NCBI RefSeq assembly: GCF_023954335.1
Contig: NZ_JAMLIE010000003.1
Coordinates: 1-64,000, forward strand
Source of the DNA: Aquamicrobium sp.
Lineage (GTDB): Bacteria; Pseudomonadota; Alphaproteobacteria; Rhizobiales; Rhizobiaceae
Length of the DNA stretch: 64,000 nt
Direction: 5' to 3'
A program made the translations under genes and the position numbers. A model generated the notes under the pieces. It searched no databases. It was given only the letters and a program-made list of their open reading frames with translations, and was not told where the DNA came from. Shown in pieces: positions 17,556 to 25,985 of the stretch. The first letter of the stretch is position 1. The number at the start of each line of letters is the position of its first letter.

Positions 17556-17688
17556 CGTCGTGTTCTTCCTGCTCGTGCATCCTGACAGCCCGGCGAGGCT
17601 GGCGGTGGCGGCCATGGAGGCGTGTAGGCGCTGGGAACCGGGTTTCGTCAGCGGCGAGTATCTAGGGACCGGATGGAACGGGGCGTGA
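17555..17688 (+). pseudogene. 3' fragment of the ~244-aa conserved element protein
   Basis: Encodes V-V-F-F-L-L-V-H-P-D-S-P-A-R-L-A and F-V-S-G-E-Y-L-G to a stop, matching the C-terminal ~44 residues of the intact protein in element 2 (V-V-F-F-L-L-V-H-P-E-S-P-A-R-L-A, F-V-R-G-E-Y-L-G). It is the downstream half of the gene whose start is at 3971. Confidence 0.88.
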
Positions 17689-17712
17689 GTTCCGCCGCCT
17701 ACACTACGTTAA

Positions 17713-18792
17713 TTAGGGCAAATCTGATCCGCTAGCTTGAAAGTCAATTCCGGCATCAGGATACGCGTCTTTTAGCTCCGTCATCGCCGCCAACCATTCT
17801 GAACCGCCCCATTGATTTGAGAAAGAATAGGTCCGGCCGTTGTAACGCACCAGTTCGGTTTCCTCACAGAAGAAACGTGGCGGCCTGAACTTCCTGCCGC
17901 CAGCCGCCATGGCTATTTCCGCGAGGCGCAGAAATTCATCTCGCTCGACCTCTCCCTCCACCGAATAAAGGGCGCGGTTTTTGCGTGGACCGCAGTGCTC
18001 GGCGACCTCCGATGGATCGTGGCCTCGATCCACAAGATGCCGGAACAGGAGATAAAGCGCATGGCGCTTCGGCACCGATACATGACGTGACTGGCCGAGG
18101 GTTAAATCGTACCGGGTAAAATCGGCGCTCGTAGTGCGCACGAACTCGCGCTCTTTTCGCGCCTTCTCTCGAACCTGAATCTGGTACTCCGCCGCTTCAG
18201 GCAAGGGAATGATCTGTTGGACATCAACCAGAACGTGTCCGTCATAGTCATATGGTTGGAGTCTGACGCACCTGATATCGATGTCCCGGCCCAGCAACCA
18301 GAGCACCGAGGTCGTCAACTCGCGTGAGAATTCTGCCGATGCGAGCACAATTTTCACGTCTTGCCCGAACTGGTCATGGTCGGGCTCAACCCATCCAAGA
18401 TGTTCCAGCAGCTCAACCCTCGCATCAGTTTCCTCTCGGCCCAGCTGATGGAGATACCGCGCAAAGACATCTGCTGCCTGTTCAAAGGTCATTGTCGAGA
18501 CCATAGCGGCATAGCGAAGGGCCTGAAGCTCCATATGGCCGCCGTCCTCTGAACGCTTCAGTTCGATAACAACCAGATTGGCGTCACGATCAACCCCCAG
18601 CAAATCGATACGTCGTCGTGAATCGTCCCATTCGCCGAACTCCTCCGCGATAACGAGCGTATCGGGGGCGATTACGCTGATGCTTTCGCGCAGAAGCCGT
18701 TGAAGATCGCGACGCTCATGGATCTGCATCAAGCCAAACGTCGTCTTACGTAGAGGGATTATTCTGTCCCGGGCAAACTGATAAACCGGCAT
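17713..18792 (-). CDS. DUF91/NucS-like PD-(D/E)xK nuclease-domain protein
   Basis: A 359-aa protein. The N-terminal nuclease core has R-R-I-D-L-L-G-V with Asp63, followed by N-L-V-V-I-E-L-K-R with Glu77 and Lys79, the D...ExK signature of the DUF91/NucS superfamily, and a Q-A-L-R-Y-A motif after it. The C-terminal ~150 residues contain A-L-Y-L-L-F-R-H-L-V-D and a possible DNA-binding part. It is in the backbone zone just right of the split gene, on the opposite strand. It could act in defence or in element DNA processing. A cargo nuclease is the cautious reading. Confidence 0.75.
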   Translation of the reverse strand: MPVYQFARDRIIPLRKTTFGLMQIHERRDLQRLLRESISVIAPDTLVIAEEFGEWDDSRRRIDLLGVDRDANLVVIELKRSEDGGHMELQALRYAAMVSTMTFEQAADVFARYLHQLGREETDARVELLEHLGWVEPDHDQFGQDVKIVLASAEFSRELTTSVLWLLGRDIDIRCVRLQPYDYDGHVLVDVQQIIPLPEAAEYQIQVREKARKEREFVRTTSADFTRYDLTLGQSRHVSVPKRHALYLLFRHLVDRGHDPSEVAEHCGPRKNRALYSVEGEVERDEFLRLAEIAMAAGGRKFRPPRFFCEETELVRYNGRTYSFSNQWGGSEWLAAMTELKDAYPDAGIDFQASGSDLP

Positions 18793-18971
18793 GCGTTGTG
18801 TTTCCTGACGAGGCAGCTCACTGAACTCCCGAGAGAAATCCAGAATCGGTAACCGAATGCTAAATATGCAGGATCTATCTGGTCGAAGGGTAATGTTTCA
18901 GAACCGGTATATTTAAAATTTCAAGGGGCATGTGAACGGCTGCTTTATTTCCTTTCGTGTACTTTGCTTCG

Positions 18972-19373
18972 ATGGCTCGTAACATCTATAAGCTCCGGCG
19001 TCTCAAATGGGGCGACCCAGAACAGAAGCTTAAGGTGCTCGCTGAAGATATCGGTCGAGCGGCGCAAGACACATCGCCTCGGCGAAAGCTCGCAGTGACA
19101 ATACCCCGATTGCTCGCCGGATTGATGATCGTAAGCGCTTTCGGTATCGGCTACACATGGGACGGGATTTCTAGCGCCAGCGTCAAGGCGATGCTGCCGC
19201 GGGCAAACTGCAACATAAAGGGCAACATCAGCATCGAGACTGGGGAGCGCATTTTTCATGTTCCCGGCCAAAAATATTACCATGCCACCCGCATCTCGCC
19301 AGACCACGGAGAACGAAGGTTCTGCAGTGAGGAGGAAGCCCGTAAGGCGGGATGGCGTAAAGCCAGGCAGTAA
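18972..19373 (+). CDS. Membrane-anchored protein with nuclease-associated C-terminal domain
   Basis: A 133-aa protein: basic N-terminus, one transmembrane segment near residues 45-65 (L-L-A-G-L-M-I-V-S-A-F-G-I-G-Y), then a compact domain with N-C-N-I-K-G-N-I-S, F-H-V-P-G-Q-K-Y-Y and R-F-C-S-E-E-E-A-R-K-A-G-W-R. That domain is seen alone or at the C-terminus of thermonuclease-like (SNase) proteins in rhizobia; here the nuclease domain itself is absent. The start is the ATG of M-A-R-N-I-Y. It is unpaired with its neighbours and probably faces the periplasm. Confidence 0.7.
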   Translation: MARNIYKLRRLKWGDPEQKLKVLAEDIGRAAQDTSPRRKLAVTIPRLLAGLMIVSAFGIGYTWDGISSASVKAMLPRANCNIKGNISIETGERIFHVPGQKYYHATRISPDHGERRFCSEEEARKAGWRKARQ

Positions 19374-19376
19374 CGC

Positions 19377-19541
19377 CTACCATTCTTGCTCGAGCGCGAT
19401 GTAGTCACCGATTTCGATTTCGCCGAACTCTTCGAGCGCCCATTCGATCTCGTCGGCCGTGAGGCTCATCAGTTTCGCGACCTGCTCTAACGGCATCCAT
19501 TCCTCCGCGCCGGTGCGCTTGTCCCTGAGCATGATGTGCAT
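19377..19541 (-). CDS. Small acidic conserved protein, element backbone
   Basis: A 54-aa protein starting M-H-I-M with AGGAGA upstream. It has a basic patch K-R-T-G-A-E-E-W, a helical core (D-E-I-E-W-A-L-E-E-F-G) and an acidic tail. It is strongly similar to the 53-aa product at 58754-58915 in element 2 and occupies the same place, downstream of the integrase on the same strand. It is too small for an enzyme. A recombination-directionality or regulatory role is possible but unproven. Confidence 0.7.
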   Translation of the reverse strand: MHIMLRDKRTGAEEWMPLEQVAKLMSLTADEIEWALEEFGEIEIGDYIALEQEW

Positions 19542-19828
19542 GGGCGGTCTCCTGTGTCCAACAGAACAGGAAACCATGCCGGGAGCCGGCACATAATTAT
19601 CGGTGTTTCAGGGCCAGTCCGTGGGCGCCTACATGGTGCTGGAGCGCCACATGCCTCTCCTCGGGCCGGAGAGGTACTACCGAGCGGCGCTGCCGGTGGG
19701 CGGGTATGTAGGGCCGACGGTGCGCCAGCGCCCACGAAAATATGGTCGGAGGGGCAAGACCGGCGCAGGGGCGTGCCGAAAGCCCCGCCCGGCTCACGAC
19801 TACCATATGGTATCGCGCCGCCGCTCGG

Positions 19829-21070
19829 TCAGCGGGCGTAGGCCCTGTCCAGCGCCTCGATGGCGGCACTGCCGTCGCGGACGGCCTGCGTGTAGTGGCC
19901 GAGCGTAACCGTAGGATTGGCATGGCCGGCGATCTGCGCAACCAGACCGACCTCGATGCCCTCTGCTTGAAGCGCAGAGATGAACGAGTGCCGAGCAGAA
20001 TGGGGCGTGACATAGCTGATACCGAGACGCTTGAAGGCCGGCGCCCAATAACGCTTGCGGAAGTTCTGATAAAGCAGCGGCCCGCCGCCGCCGAGGCGCG
20101 GCTTCGGCCATTCTTGCAGGCGCCCGGGACCGGGAAAGACGCGGTGCAATTCCTTACCCTTGCGCGGGCAGCGGACCCGCCACGCCAGCAACATCTCGCG
20201 CAGCACCGCGCTCATGGGAATGTCGCGCGTCCCGGCTTCGGTTTTCGTCATCTCGGTGAGCGAGCCGTCGCGCTCCTGAATGCGGCGGATGCGGATCACG
20301 TTGCGCTCGAAATCCACCTCGGACCACAGCAGGCCGAGTTGCTCCGAGGGGCGCGTTCCGGCGAGGAACGGGAAGGCGTAGTATATACCATGCTCGGGAT
20401 CGTCCTTGGCGGCTGCAATCAGCTTGGCGATATGCTCTGGCATCAGGATCGCCTTCTTGGCTTTGTGCCGGGCGCGCGGCAGGCCGGTGGGAAGGCTAGG
20501 GGCGCGGGTGCCAAAATCCTCCTCGGCGAGAGCCAGGATGCTCTTCAAATGCGACTTCGCGCGATTTGCAGTGTATTGGCCGCAGTGCTCAGAGACGGCT
20601 CGGTGCCACTGGCGGATCATAGCAGTATTCAAGTCTGTCAGCTTGACGTGGCCCAAGAGTTTCAGGAACCGAGCATTCTTCGGCGCAACACCCTTCTCGG
20701 TGTAGTCGGCGCGCTGTTGCTTCGTCCCGATCAGCAGCGGGCCACGGATCGCGCCATTCACCGACACCTTGTAGCCCTTCAGCGTTGAGGGCTTCACGCT
20801 CCCCTCCTTGGTTGCCAGCCAATGGTCGATCGCCTGCGCGACCGTGGGGGCTTTGCGCTCGTCAATGAAGTTGCTGCCCTCTGCCACCTTCAGGAGCAGG
20901 GCGTTGCGGAACGCCTCCGCGTCCTTCTTGCGGTTGAAGGCGCGGCGACGACGCTGCCGGGTCAGAGGGTCCCGAAATTCTGCGTACCATTGCGGGTACA
21001 ATGCTACTGTGCCGTTGCTCAGCTTGCGGCGGCGGGTGGTGCTGGTGATTGAAACTCTGAACTTATTCAT
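19829..21070 (-). CDS. Tyrosine recombinase integrase of element 1
   Basis: A 413-aa integrase with the complete catalytic set: Arg240 (A-G-T-R-P-S-E), Lys276 (T-K-T-E), His357-x2-Arg360 (H-S-A-R-H), His383 (G-H-A-N-P) and Tyr393 (G-H-Y). An Arm-binding N-terminus with R-R-R-R-A-F-N-R-K-K-D-A-E-A-F and a SAM-like core domain precede it. Two more start codons lie 6 and 12 bases upstream; the chosen one aligns with the element 2 enzyme. It should recombine at the tRNA-Gly 3' sites (2219, 36127), though it is 17 kb from the nearest. Confidence 0.95.
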   Translation of the reverse strand: MNKFRVSITSTTRRRKLSNGTVALYPQWYAEFRDPLTRQRRRRAFNRKKDAEAFRNALLLKVAEGSNFIDERKAPTVAQAIDHWLATKEGSVKPSTLKGYKVSVNGAIRGPLLIGTKQQRADYTEKGVAPKNARFLKLLGHVKLTDLNTAMIRQWHRAVSEHCGQYTANRAKSHLKSILALAEEDFGTRAPSLPTGLPRARHKAKKAILMPEHIAKLIAAAKDDPEHGIYYAFPFLAGTRPSEQLGLLWSEVDFERNVIRIRRIQERDGSLTEMTKTEAGTRDIPMSAVLREMLLAWRVRCPRKGKELHRVFPGPGRLQEWPKPRLGGGGPLLYQNFRKRYWAPAFKRLGISYVTPHSARHSFISALQAEGIEVGLVAQIAGHANPTVTLGHYTQAVRDGSAAIEALDRAYAR

Positions 21071-21365
21071 GACCATACTCACACTTCAGGAAAAAAAGCG
21101 GCGAGGGAACCACGGCGCGGTGACCAGCACAATAAATCGCGAATTGTGCTTGAGAGCCGCCAGGACGGCCCGAATTGTAACCACGCGCGTAACCTTGGCC
21201 TGTTGTTGAGGGGCAAAGCCGCGAGAGAAGGCGGCCTCGGATATTTCAAAAACCATGCTGGTGAAGGGTGAAATCGCAGCCTCGAACACCTCGGCAAGGG
21301 AAGGAGGGAAGCGGCTCGTCGTTCGCCGAAACGATGCGGCAGCGTTCCAGTCGGGCGGGACGGCG

Positions 21366-21472
21366 GGACGGACGGACGCCTGCGGGCACCGGTATAGGGG
21401 GGCCGGCGGCGACGCGCGGCAGGCGCATACCTACCCCTCCCCCTCCCATAGTGCGTAGGTGTCCGTCCGTCC
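21366..21472. repeat. GGACGGACGGAC-bounded repeat, site A
   Basis: A 107-bp segment in the integrase-primase intergenic region. Its outer arms are GGACGGACGGACGCC (21366) and GGTGTCCGTCCGTCC (21458), an inverted repeat, and its inner part carries CTACCCCTCCCCCTCCCATA. A closely similar 101-bp segment is at 60743-60843 in the same orientation, and an inverted version at 24951-25051. It is a candidate origin or site for a replication protein. The rest of 21071-21479 has no gene. Confidence 0.7.
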
Positions 21473-21479
21473 GGGCACA

Positions 21480-24071
21480 TCAATACGGCACCTCCATGCC
21501 CGGCAATGGCTCGTCGGGCAGGTAAGACAGAGGAATGCCTGTCGCCCGCTTCTTGCCCAGCACCTTGAACTGAATGGGGTTTGGCGGGATGAAGGCATCC
21601 TCCAGCTTGCGGAGAGCCCGTTCCCAAGCCTTCTGAGCCCATGGCGTGCCCCGAAACACCTCCTCCATCGCCGGAGCGCCGTTGGCGATGTAGAAGCCTG
21701 CGGCCTCGCCCCCGGTTTCCACCCGCATGCCGTAGTTCGCCACGATGCGTGCGGCTTCCGCGAAATCGTTGCCGCGCCGCTGCTGCTCATCGCGGAGGCA
21801 GGCGAGCCAATGACCGAGGGGATAGCCGTCTACGACGAAGGACAGGAGGTGGTCGAGGCATTCCTGCGCATCGTCGCGGTAGACCTCAAGGGCGTGCCGC
21901 TCGATTGCAGGGGCGTATTCGGCGGCGAGCGCCTGCGCTTCCTCGTCCGTGGGAACCCGGCCATTCAGGGCGACGAAGCCCGCTCCGATCAGGATGCTCA
22001 TATTTTGGCGATGCCGGCGATCTCCCGTCAGGTGGATGTCGATGGCGTCGGCGGCCGGCTGCACCAGAGGGGCGAGCCCGATCATGTGGAAACACCATGC
22101 CGAGCCCGTGGAGCGGAAATATACCTCGTCCTCGGCGATGCGCTTCGCCACCTCCCGGTCGTTCTCGTGCATCAGCAACTCGAACATCGAGATACGCGAC
22201 TGATCGGCCGGCGACATGCCACGCGGGTTGATAGCGCTGAACAGGAAGGTGGTGCGCAGGCTGAAGCTCATCGCCTTGCCGTCTGGCGTTCCCCTCAGCA
22301 CCGGCGTGTCGGCGGACGAGGCACTGCGGGCGAGCCGAAGGACGTTGCGTAGGGTGGCGTCCTTCTGGTCGGCCTCAAACTCGTCCACCAGCACCGGCAG
22401 GCTATCGGGGCCAACCATTTGGCGGATGCCGGCCTCGGAACTCTGGCCATCAGCGGAAATTGCCAGCGGGCTGAGCACGACGGAGGCGACCGTATGGATG
22501 GTGGTCTTGCCCGACCGGGCGGGGCCGTAGACAAAGACATGAGGCCGCCAAGTCAGAGCGCCGCAAATCGGCGCCATCGCGAGCCAACCGAACAGCAGGC
22601 CGGCATCCTGCGGGTTGCGCCAGTTGTAGAGCTGAAGGTGGTCCCGGAGACGCTGGGTGTCGAAGCTCAACCCGTCATCCAGCACGATACCCTCGAAGCA
22701 CAGGTAGAGGAACTTCGAGCTTTCGACGGGCTGGCCGAGATTGACGATGACCTTGCCGTTCTCAAGCCAGATGCCGCGACCTCGAATGCGCAATGGATTG
22801 AACGGCCCTGCGCGTCGGCAGGCTTTCATCAACGCTTCACCAGCGGCGCTGGGGCTGAACGATCCGGGCTTCTTCCCCGGAAACCGCTGACGCCAGAAAC
22901 CGGACTCGGCCAAGCCTAGCAGATACTGCCCCGAAAGAAGCTGCTGCGCGGATGCCGGGATAACGATCTTCCGAACTGGATCGAGCAGTGCGAAATGGCC
23001 GTCCTTCGTGAAGCCCAGCGGCCTCGGCTCGAAAGGACCGGGATCGTAGACTATGCCGAGCTGGATCGGCGACGTGATGTTGCCACGATGCGGGCAGCCG
23101 TCGCAGAAGCGCTCGTTCCCGAGTTCCGCACAGATGGCATCGCAGGTGCGGGGACCGGCTTCCTCAAGCGCCCGCCTGAGCTTCTTGTCGGCTTCCTTTT
23201 CACTATAGCCCGGATGCCGTGCGCTATATTCATGGAAAACCTGATCGCCGTCCTTGCAGCGCGCCGTGATCGACGCCGTTGCGTACCAGTTAGGCTCATC
23301 GGCCGAGCCTGCACCTTCCCCGGTATAGTGGCCGTACCACGGGCATTCCTGCTGGATCGCAAAATGGTCGGCACGATTTGCCGAAACCGCTTTCGGCGGC
23401 TCGCTGTCAGCCGAGGGCAGTTCTCGTTCCAGATCGCTTAGCGACAGCCGGTTATCCGGATTATATTCGATGACGACGACCGGCTTCGGCGTGCCCGATT
23501 TGTGATTGAACGTCGTCGGCACGCGGAAGACGCGGGCGAGATCGCTCACATTGTCGATCTCGTAGCCGGCGCGCTCGAAATGGGTCGCCAACGCGCGGGC
23601 AAAGCGCCGCGAAAGGGCCTGAGCCCTGCGCCGCGCCTCTCGATTGTCCATGAAAATCGGCTTTTCAAGTTTGAACAGGGCATGCAGCCCATTACCGGTG
23701 TTCTGGATGAAGAACGGCTGGAACTCGAATGAATGGGTCAGTTCGAGCGCGGTACTGGAATCTGGCGGATACCGCTTGGCGCTGTCCTTTGCGGTTGCGA
23801 AATCGATGTCCGCGATGAAGCCGGGCAACAAGATGGCGGTCTCGTTCGAGCCGCGCGCGGTGGATGCGAGGTCGTCCGGCTGGGTACTCAGCCCAACATA
23901 CAGATCTTCGATATGCTTGCGCTTTTCGACATCGAGAATGAGCCGGGGGATCTCCCCCGGTCCAAATGAGCTCGTCATCTTGCTCTGACGGCTCCAGATT
24001 TTCAGCGCACCGTCAAATTGCGGACCCCAGAACTCGGTGAAGAAGTCTGCGAGGGAGAAATCAGCTCTCAT
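21480..24071 (-). CDS. Archaeo-eukaryotic-type primase-helicase of element 1
   Basis: An 863-aa fusion. The N-terminal primase-like domain has F-I-A-D-I-D-F (catalytic acids Asp88, Asp90), G-N-G-L-H near 126-130 and V-F-R-V-P-T-T-F-N-H-K near 181-191. A middle zinc cluster has Cys310, Cys314, Cys323 and Cys326. The C-terminal P-loop helicase has Walker A G-P-A-R-S-G-K-T-T (516-524) and Walker B V-L-V-D-E-F-E (560-566). It probably primes and unwinds the excised element, as do the Pri-Rep proteins of phage satellites. Its start overlaps the AlpA-like gene by 11 bases. Element 2 has a full-length paralogue. Confidence 0.9.
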   Translation of the reverse strand: MRADFSLADFFTEFWGPQFDGALKIWSRQSKMTSSFGPGEIPRLILDVEKRKHIEDLYVGLSTQPDDLASTARGSNETAILLPGFIADIDFATAKDSAKRYPPDSSTALELTHSFEFQPFFIQNTGNGLHALFKLEKPIFMDNREARRRAQALSRRFARALATHFERAGYEIDNVSDLARVFRVPTTFNHKSGTPKPVVVIEYNPDNRLSLSDLERELPSADSEPPKAVSANRADHFAIQQECPWYGHYTGEGAGSADEPNWYATASITARCKDGDQVFHEYSARHPGYSEKEADKKLRRALEEAGPRTCDAICAELGNERFCDGCPHRGNITSPIQLGIVYDPGPFEPRPLGFTKDGHFALLDPVRKIVIPASAQQLLSGQYLLGLAESGFWRQRFPGKKPGSFSPSAAGEALMKACRRAGPFNPLRIRGRGIWLENGKVIVNLGQPVESSKFLYLCFEGIVLDDGLSFDTQRLRDHLQLYNWRNPQDAGLLFGWLAMAPICGALTWRPHVFVYGPARSGKTTIHTVASVVLSPLAISADGQSSEAGIRQMVGPDSLPVLVDEFEADQKDATLRNVLRLARSASSADTPVLRGTPDGKAMSFSLRTTFLFSAINPRGMSPADQSRISMFELLMHENDREVAKRIAEDEVYFRSTGSAWCFHMIGLAPLVQPAADAIDIHLTGDRRHRQNMSILIGAGFVALNGRVPTDEEAQALAAEYAPAIERHALEVYRDDAQECLDHLLSFVVDGYPLGHWLACLRDEQQRRGNDFAEAARIVANYGMRVETGGEAAGFYIANGAPAMEEVFRGTPWAQKAWERALRKLEDAFIPPNPIQFKVLGKKRATGIPLSYLPDEPLPGMEVPY

Positions 24072-24279
24072 CGGAGCCTCCCTGCCGGCAGGAGTCGATG
24101 TATGTCATCACCTCGGACAGCTTGACCAGCGGGCGCGAGTTATAGGGGCGGTAGACAGGTATATGTCCGGCCTTCGCCAGCCGCTGAACCTGCCAATACT
24201 TTGCGCCGACCGCCTCGGCAGCCTGGCCAATGGTAATTGGTACGTCGAGTGACTGCGTACTATTCAGTAACGATTCCAT
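24061..24279 (-). CDS. AlpA/excisionase-like helix-turn-helix protein
   Basis: A 72-aa protein of the MerR/AlpA-type winged-helix fold: I-T-I-G-Q-A-A-E-A-V-G-A-K-Y-W-Q-V-Q-R-L, then G-H-I-P-V-Y and R-P-L-V-K-L-S-E-V. It overlaps the primase start by 11 bases, so they form an operon with AlpA first. The 66-aa product at 63435 in element 2 has the same fold, the same 11-base overlap and the shared ending R-Q-G-G-S-D-E. Likely roles are excision accessory factor or activator of element replication. Confidence 0.85.
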   Translation of the reverse strand: MESLLNSTQSLDVPITIGQAAEAVGAKYWQVQRLAKAGHIPVYRPYNSRPLVKLSEVMTYIDSCRQGGSDES

Positions 24280-24369
24280 GATGTTGTCCTCATATGGGCG
24301 TTGAAGAGGACTCCTCAATTAACCGGAAAATCTTCCCCTGTTTGGGGAAAAACTCGCCGGAGGACGAAC

Positions 24370-24924
24370 ATGGCGCATGACGATGAGCGAGATAATGCCG
24401 AACCAGAATGGTACGGCGAGGCAATCGGTCCGAGATTTCTGGACAAGCTGTTGCTCGCAATCATCGACGCACACTCGGAACCGAGCAACGCGCCCGCTTC
24501 CGATGCCCAGCGTCGCCGCCACCGATTGAGGGCGGCCAAAGAAGCGTTGCTCGGTGAAACCTCACCGGAAGGACGGCCAGCCGTTTCCGACGATGAAATC
24601 CTGCGCTGGATTGGCTGCCAACACTACAAGGACCTCGCAAACCGTAACGCGCGGCTCCTGATGAAAATGTCCGCAGGTAAAAAGCCTCGTTCTGCCCGCA
24701 AGCTCGTAGACGAAGCTGCCGTTGTCTTCAAACTGACTGATAGCGATCAGGAAAGAATCCGAAAGAAATTCACCTCTCAGAAGGACAAATGGCTAAATGA
24801 CGCCAAATACCATGACGACATTCCGGAAACGATCGAGTTTCAGAGTTTGGAAAGCATCCGGGAAATCCTCGGACGGAACGGCATCGCGATGAAACTGCGT
24901 GAAGTTCCAAATCGGCCTTCATAG
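24370..24924 (+). CDS. Hypothetical protein divergent from the AlpA-primase operon
   Basis: A 184-aa hydrophilic protein from the ATG at 24370 (GGAGGA upstream). Its N-terminal third is acidic. The middle has R-R-H-R-L-R-A-A-K-E-A-L-L and V-S-D-D-E-I-L-R-W-I-G, and the C-terminal part is helical and lysine-rich. It has no motif I recognise. It is divergent from the AlpA-like gene with 90 bases between them, and the repeat site B follows its 3' end. A regulator or replication accessory protein is possible. No equivalent is visible in element 2, where 63636-64000 is gene-free. Confidence 0.6.
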   Translation: MAHDDERDNAEPEWYGEAIGPRFLDKLLLAIIDAHSEPSNAPASDAQRRRHRLRAAKEALLGETSPEGRPAVSDDEILRWIGCQHYKDLANRNARLLMKMSAGKKPRSARKLVDEAAVVFKLTDSDQERIRKKFTSQKDKWLNDAKYHDDIPETIEFQSLESIREILGRNGIAMKLREVPNRPS

Positions 24925-24950
24925 ATGCGGTGGGACACATTTGCCTGATA

Positions 24951-25051
24951 GGACGGACGGACACCTGAGTACTATGGGAGAGGGAGGGGGGTATACGGCC
25001 GCTGCCGCTGTAGACCCCCTCCCCCCGTGCCGCACGGGCGTCCGTCCGTCC
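24951..25051. repeat. GGACGGACGGAC-bounded repeat, site B (inverted)
   Basis: GGACGGACGGACACC at 24951-24965 and GGCGTCCGTCCGTCC at 25037-25051, enclosing ACTATGGGAGAGGGAGGGG and a T-A-C spacer. It is site A in reverse orientation. Sites A and B thus flank the primase-AlpA-hypothetical module as inverted copies about 3.5 kb apart. Confidence 0.7.
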
Positions 25052-25343
25052 GACCGTCCGGTCTAGCCGAACCATACGGATGCGCGCCGTATCCCCGCAT
25101 GCACCATATTCCCCCGGGCTCATGCGCGCGCGAAACCCATTCGAATAGTAGTCCCCTGTAGGGCCGTCTGCTTTCGAGACTGTGTTCGCGCGCCCGGTGC
25201 CGTGGTGCGCAGCGTCTCTACTATACCGGCCCCGGGGTAGAGACAGGGGACGGATGCCGTGCCCTGTCGGACTACCTGGATACATGCACCATACCCCCGA
25301 GGACCTATACACCGCCGCGTCCCCGCGAAACTGGCCCTCCTCA

Positions 25344-25461
25344 GTGGAGATAGTGGAGCAAGAGTACTCCTGCTTCCGCCTTCGGCCCCGTCGCTCCGCG
25401 CCCTGTGCTATACTGTGACACATGCTCCACTATCTTGCTCCACTACCCCCCTCTGCTCCAC
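25344..25461. repeat. Iteron-like GTGGAGCA/TGCTCCAC cluster
   Basis: GTGGAGAT (25344), GTGGAGCA (25353), then TGCTCCAC at 25423 and 25436 and TGCTCCA at 25454. They form short direct and inverted repeats in a ~590-bp gene-free zone (25052-25644) downstream of the primase module. Closely spaced repeats of this kind beside an element primase suggest a replication origin. No protein gene in this zone looks real. Confidence 0.5.
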
Positions 25462-25644
25462 CCCTGAGATGGAGACGAAAGACCCGGGAGCGCGGCGACG
25501 CGATGACGCGCCTGCCGTGCGCCAGTTCGGGGTAGCCTGGAGAGGGGGACGTGCCGGGGCGCTGCCCCACGCGCGCCGGTGCAGCTGCGCCGCCGGTGTC
25601 GCTGGGATAGCAAAGCAGTTTCCTTTCGGTTATTTCGTCGGCCG

Positions 25645-25985
25645 GTCAACCGTTCCCGGAACAGCCATATCGTCTTGGCATCAGGAACACGATCCGACAG
25701 CCCAAGTCCAAGGAAACGCATGAAGGAGAGACGGTCGTTGATCAGATACTCGGTGCGCTCGTCAGACAGCGTGTTGATCGTCTGGATCACCAGGATCTTG
25801 AACATCATCACCGGATCGAAAGGCGGCCGGCCGCCTTTGCTGCCATCGCTGTAGGAGAGCGCGGCCGCCAGTTCAGGGCGGAACAGCTCGAAATCAACGG
25901 CGCGAGAGAACCCTTCGAGCTGGTCTCCAAGCCCGCTCAGTCGCGCCAGTCGATCATCAATGTCAAAGAAACCCGGCTGATCCAT
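25645..25985 (-). mobile_element. IS5-family transposase, 5' remnant
   Basis: The first ~113 residues read D-Q-P-G-F-F-D-I-D-D-R-L-A-R-L-S-G-L-G-D, a typical N-terminus of IS5-group transposases, through G-G-R-P-P-F-D-P and I-N-D-R-L-S-F-M-R-F-L-G-L to L-F-R-E-R-L-T. Family sequence then stops and a frameshifted tail follows. The DDE catalytic core is missing, so it is inactive. It marks the left border of the amino-acid cargo block. The gene-free interval 25986-26649 contains only weak frames and the hairpin at 26541. Confidence 0.85.

Noticed and set aside
25443..25644. Coding remnant between the iteron cluster and the IS5 fragment
   Set aside because: Frames here are short and proline/arginine-rich without any family motif. 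Nothing can be supported.
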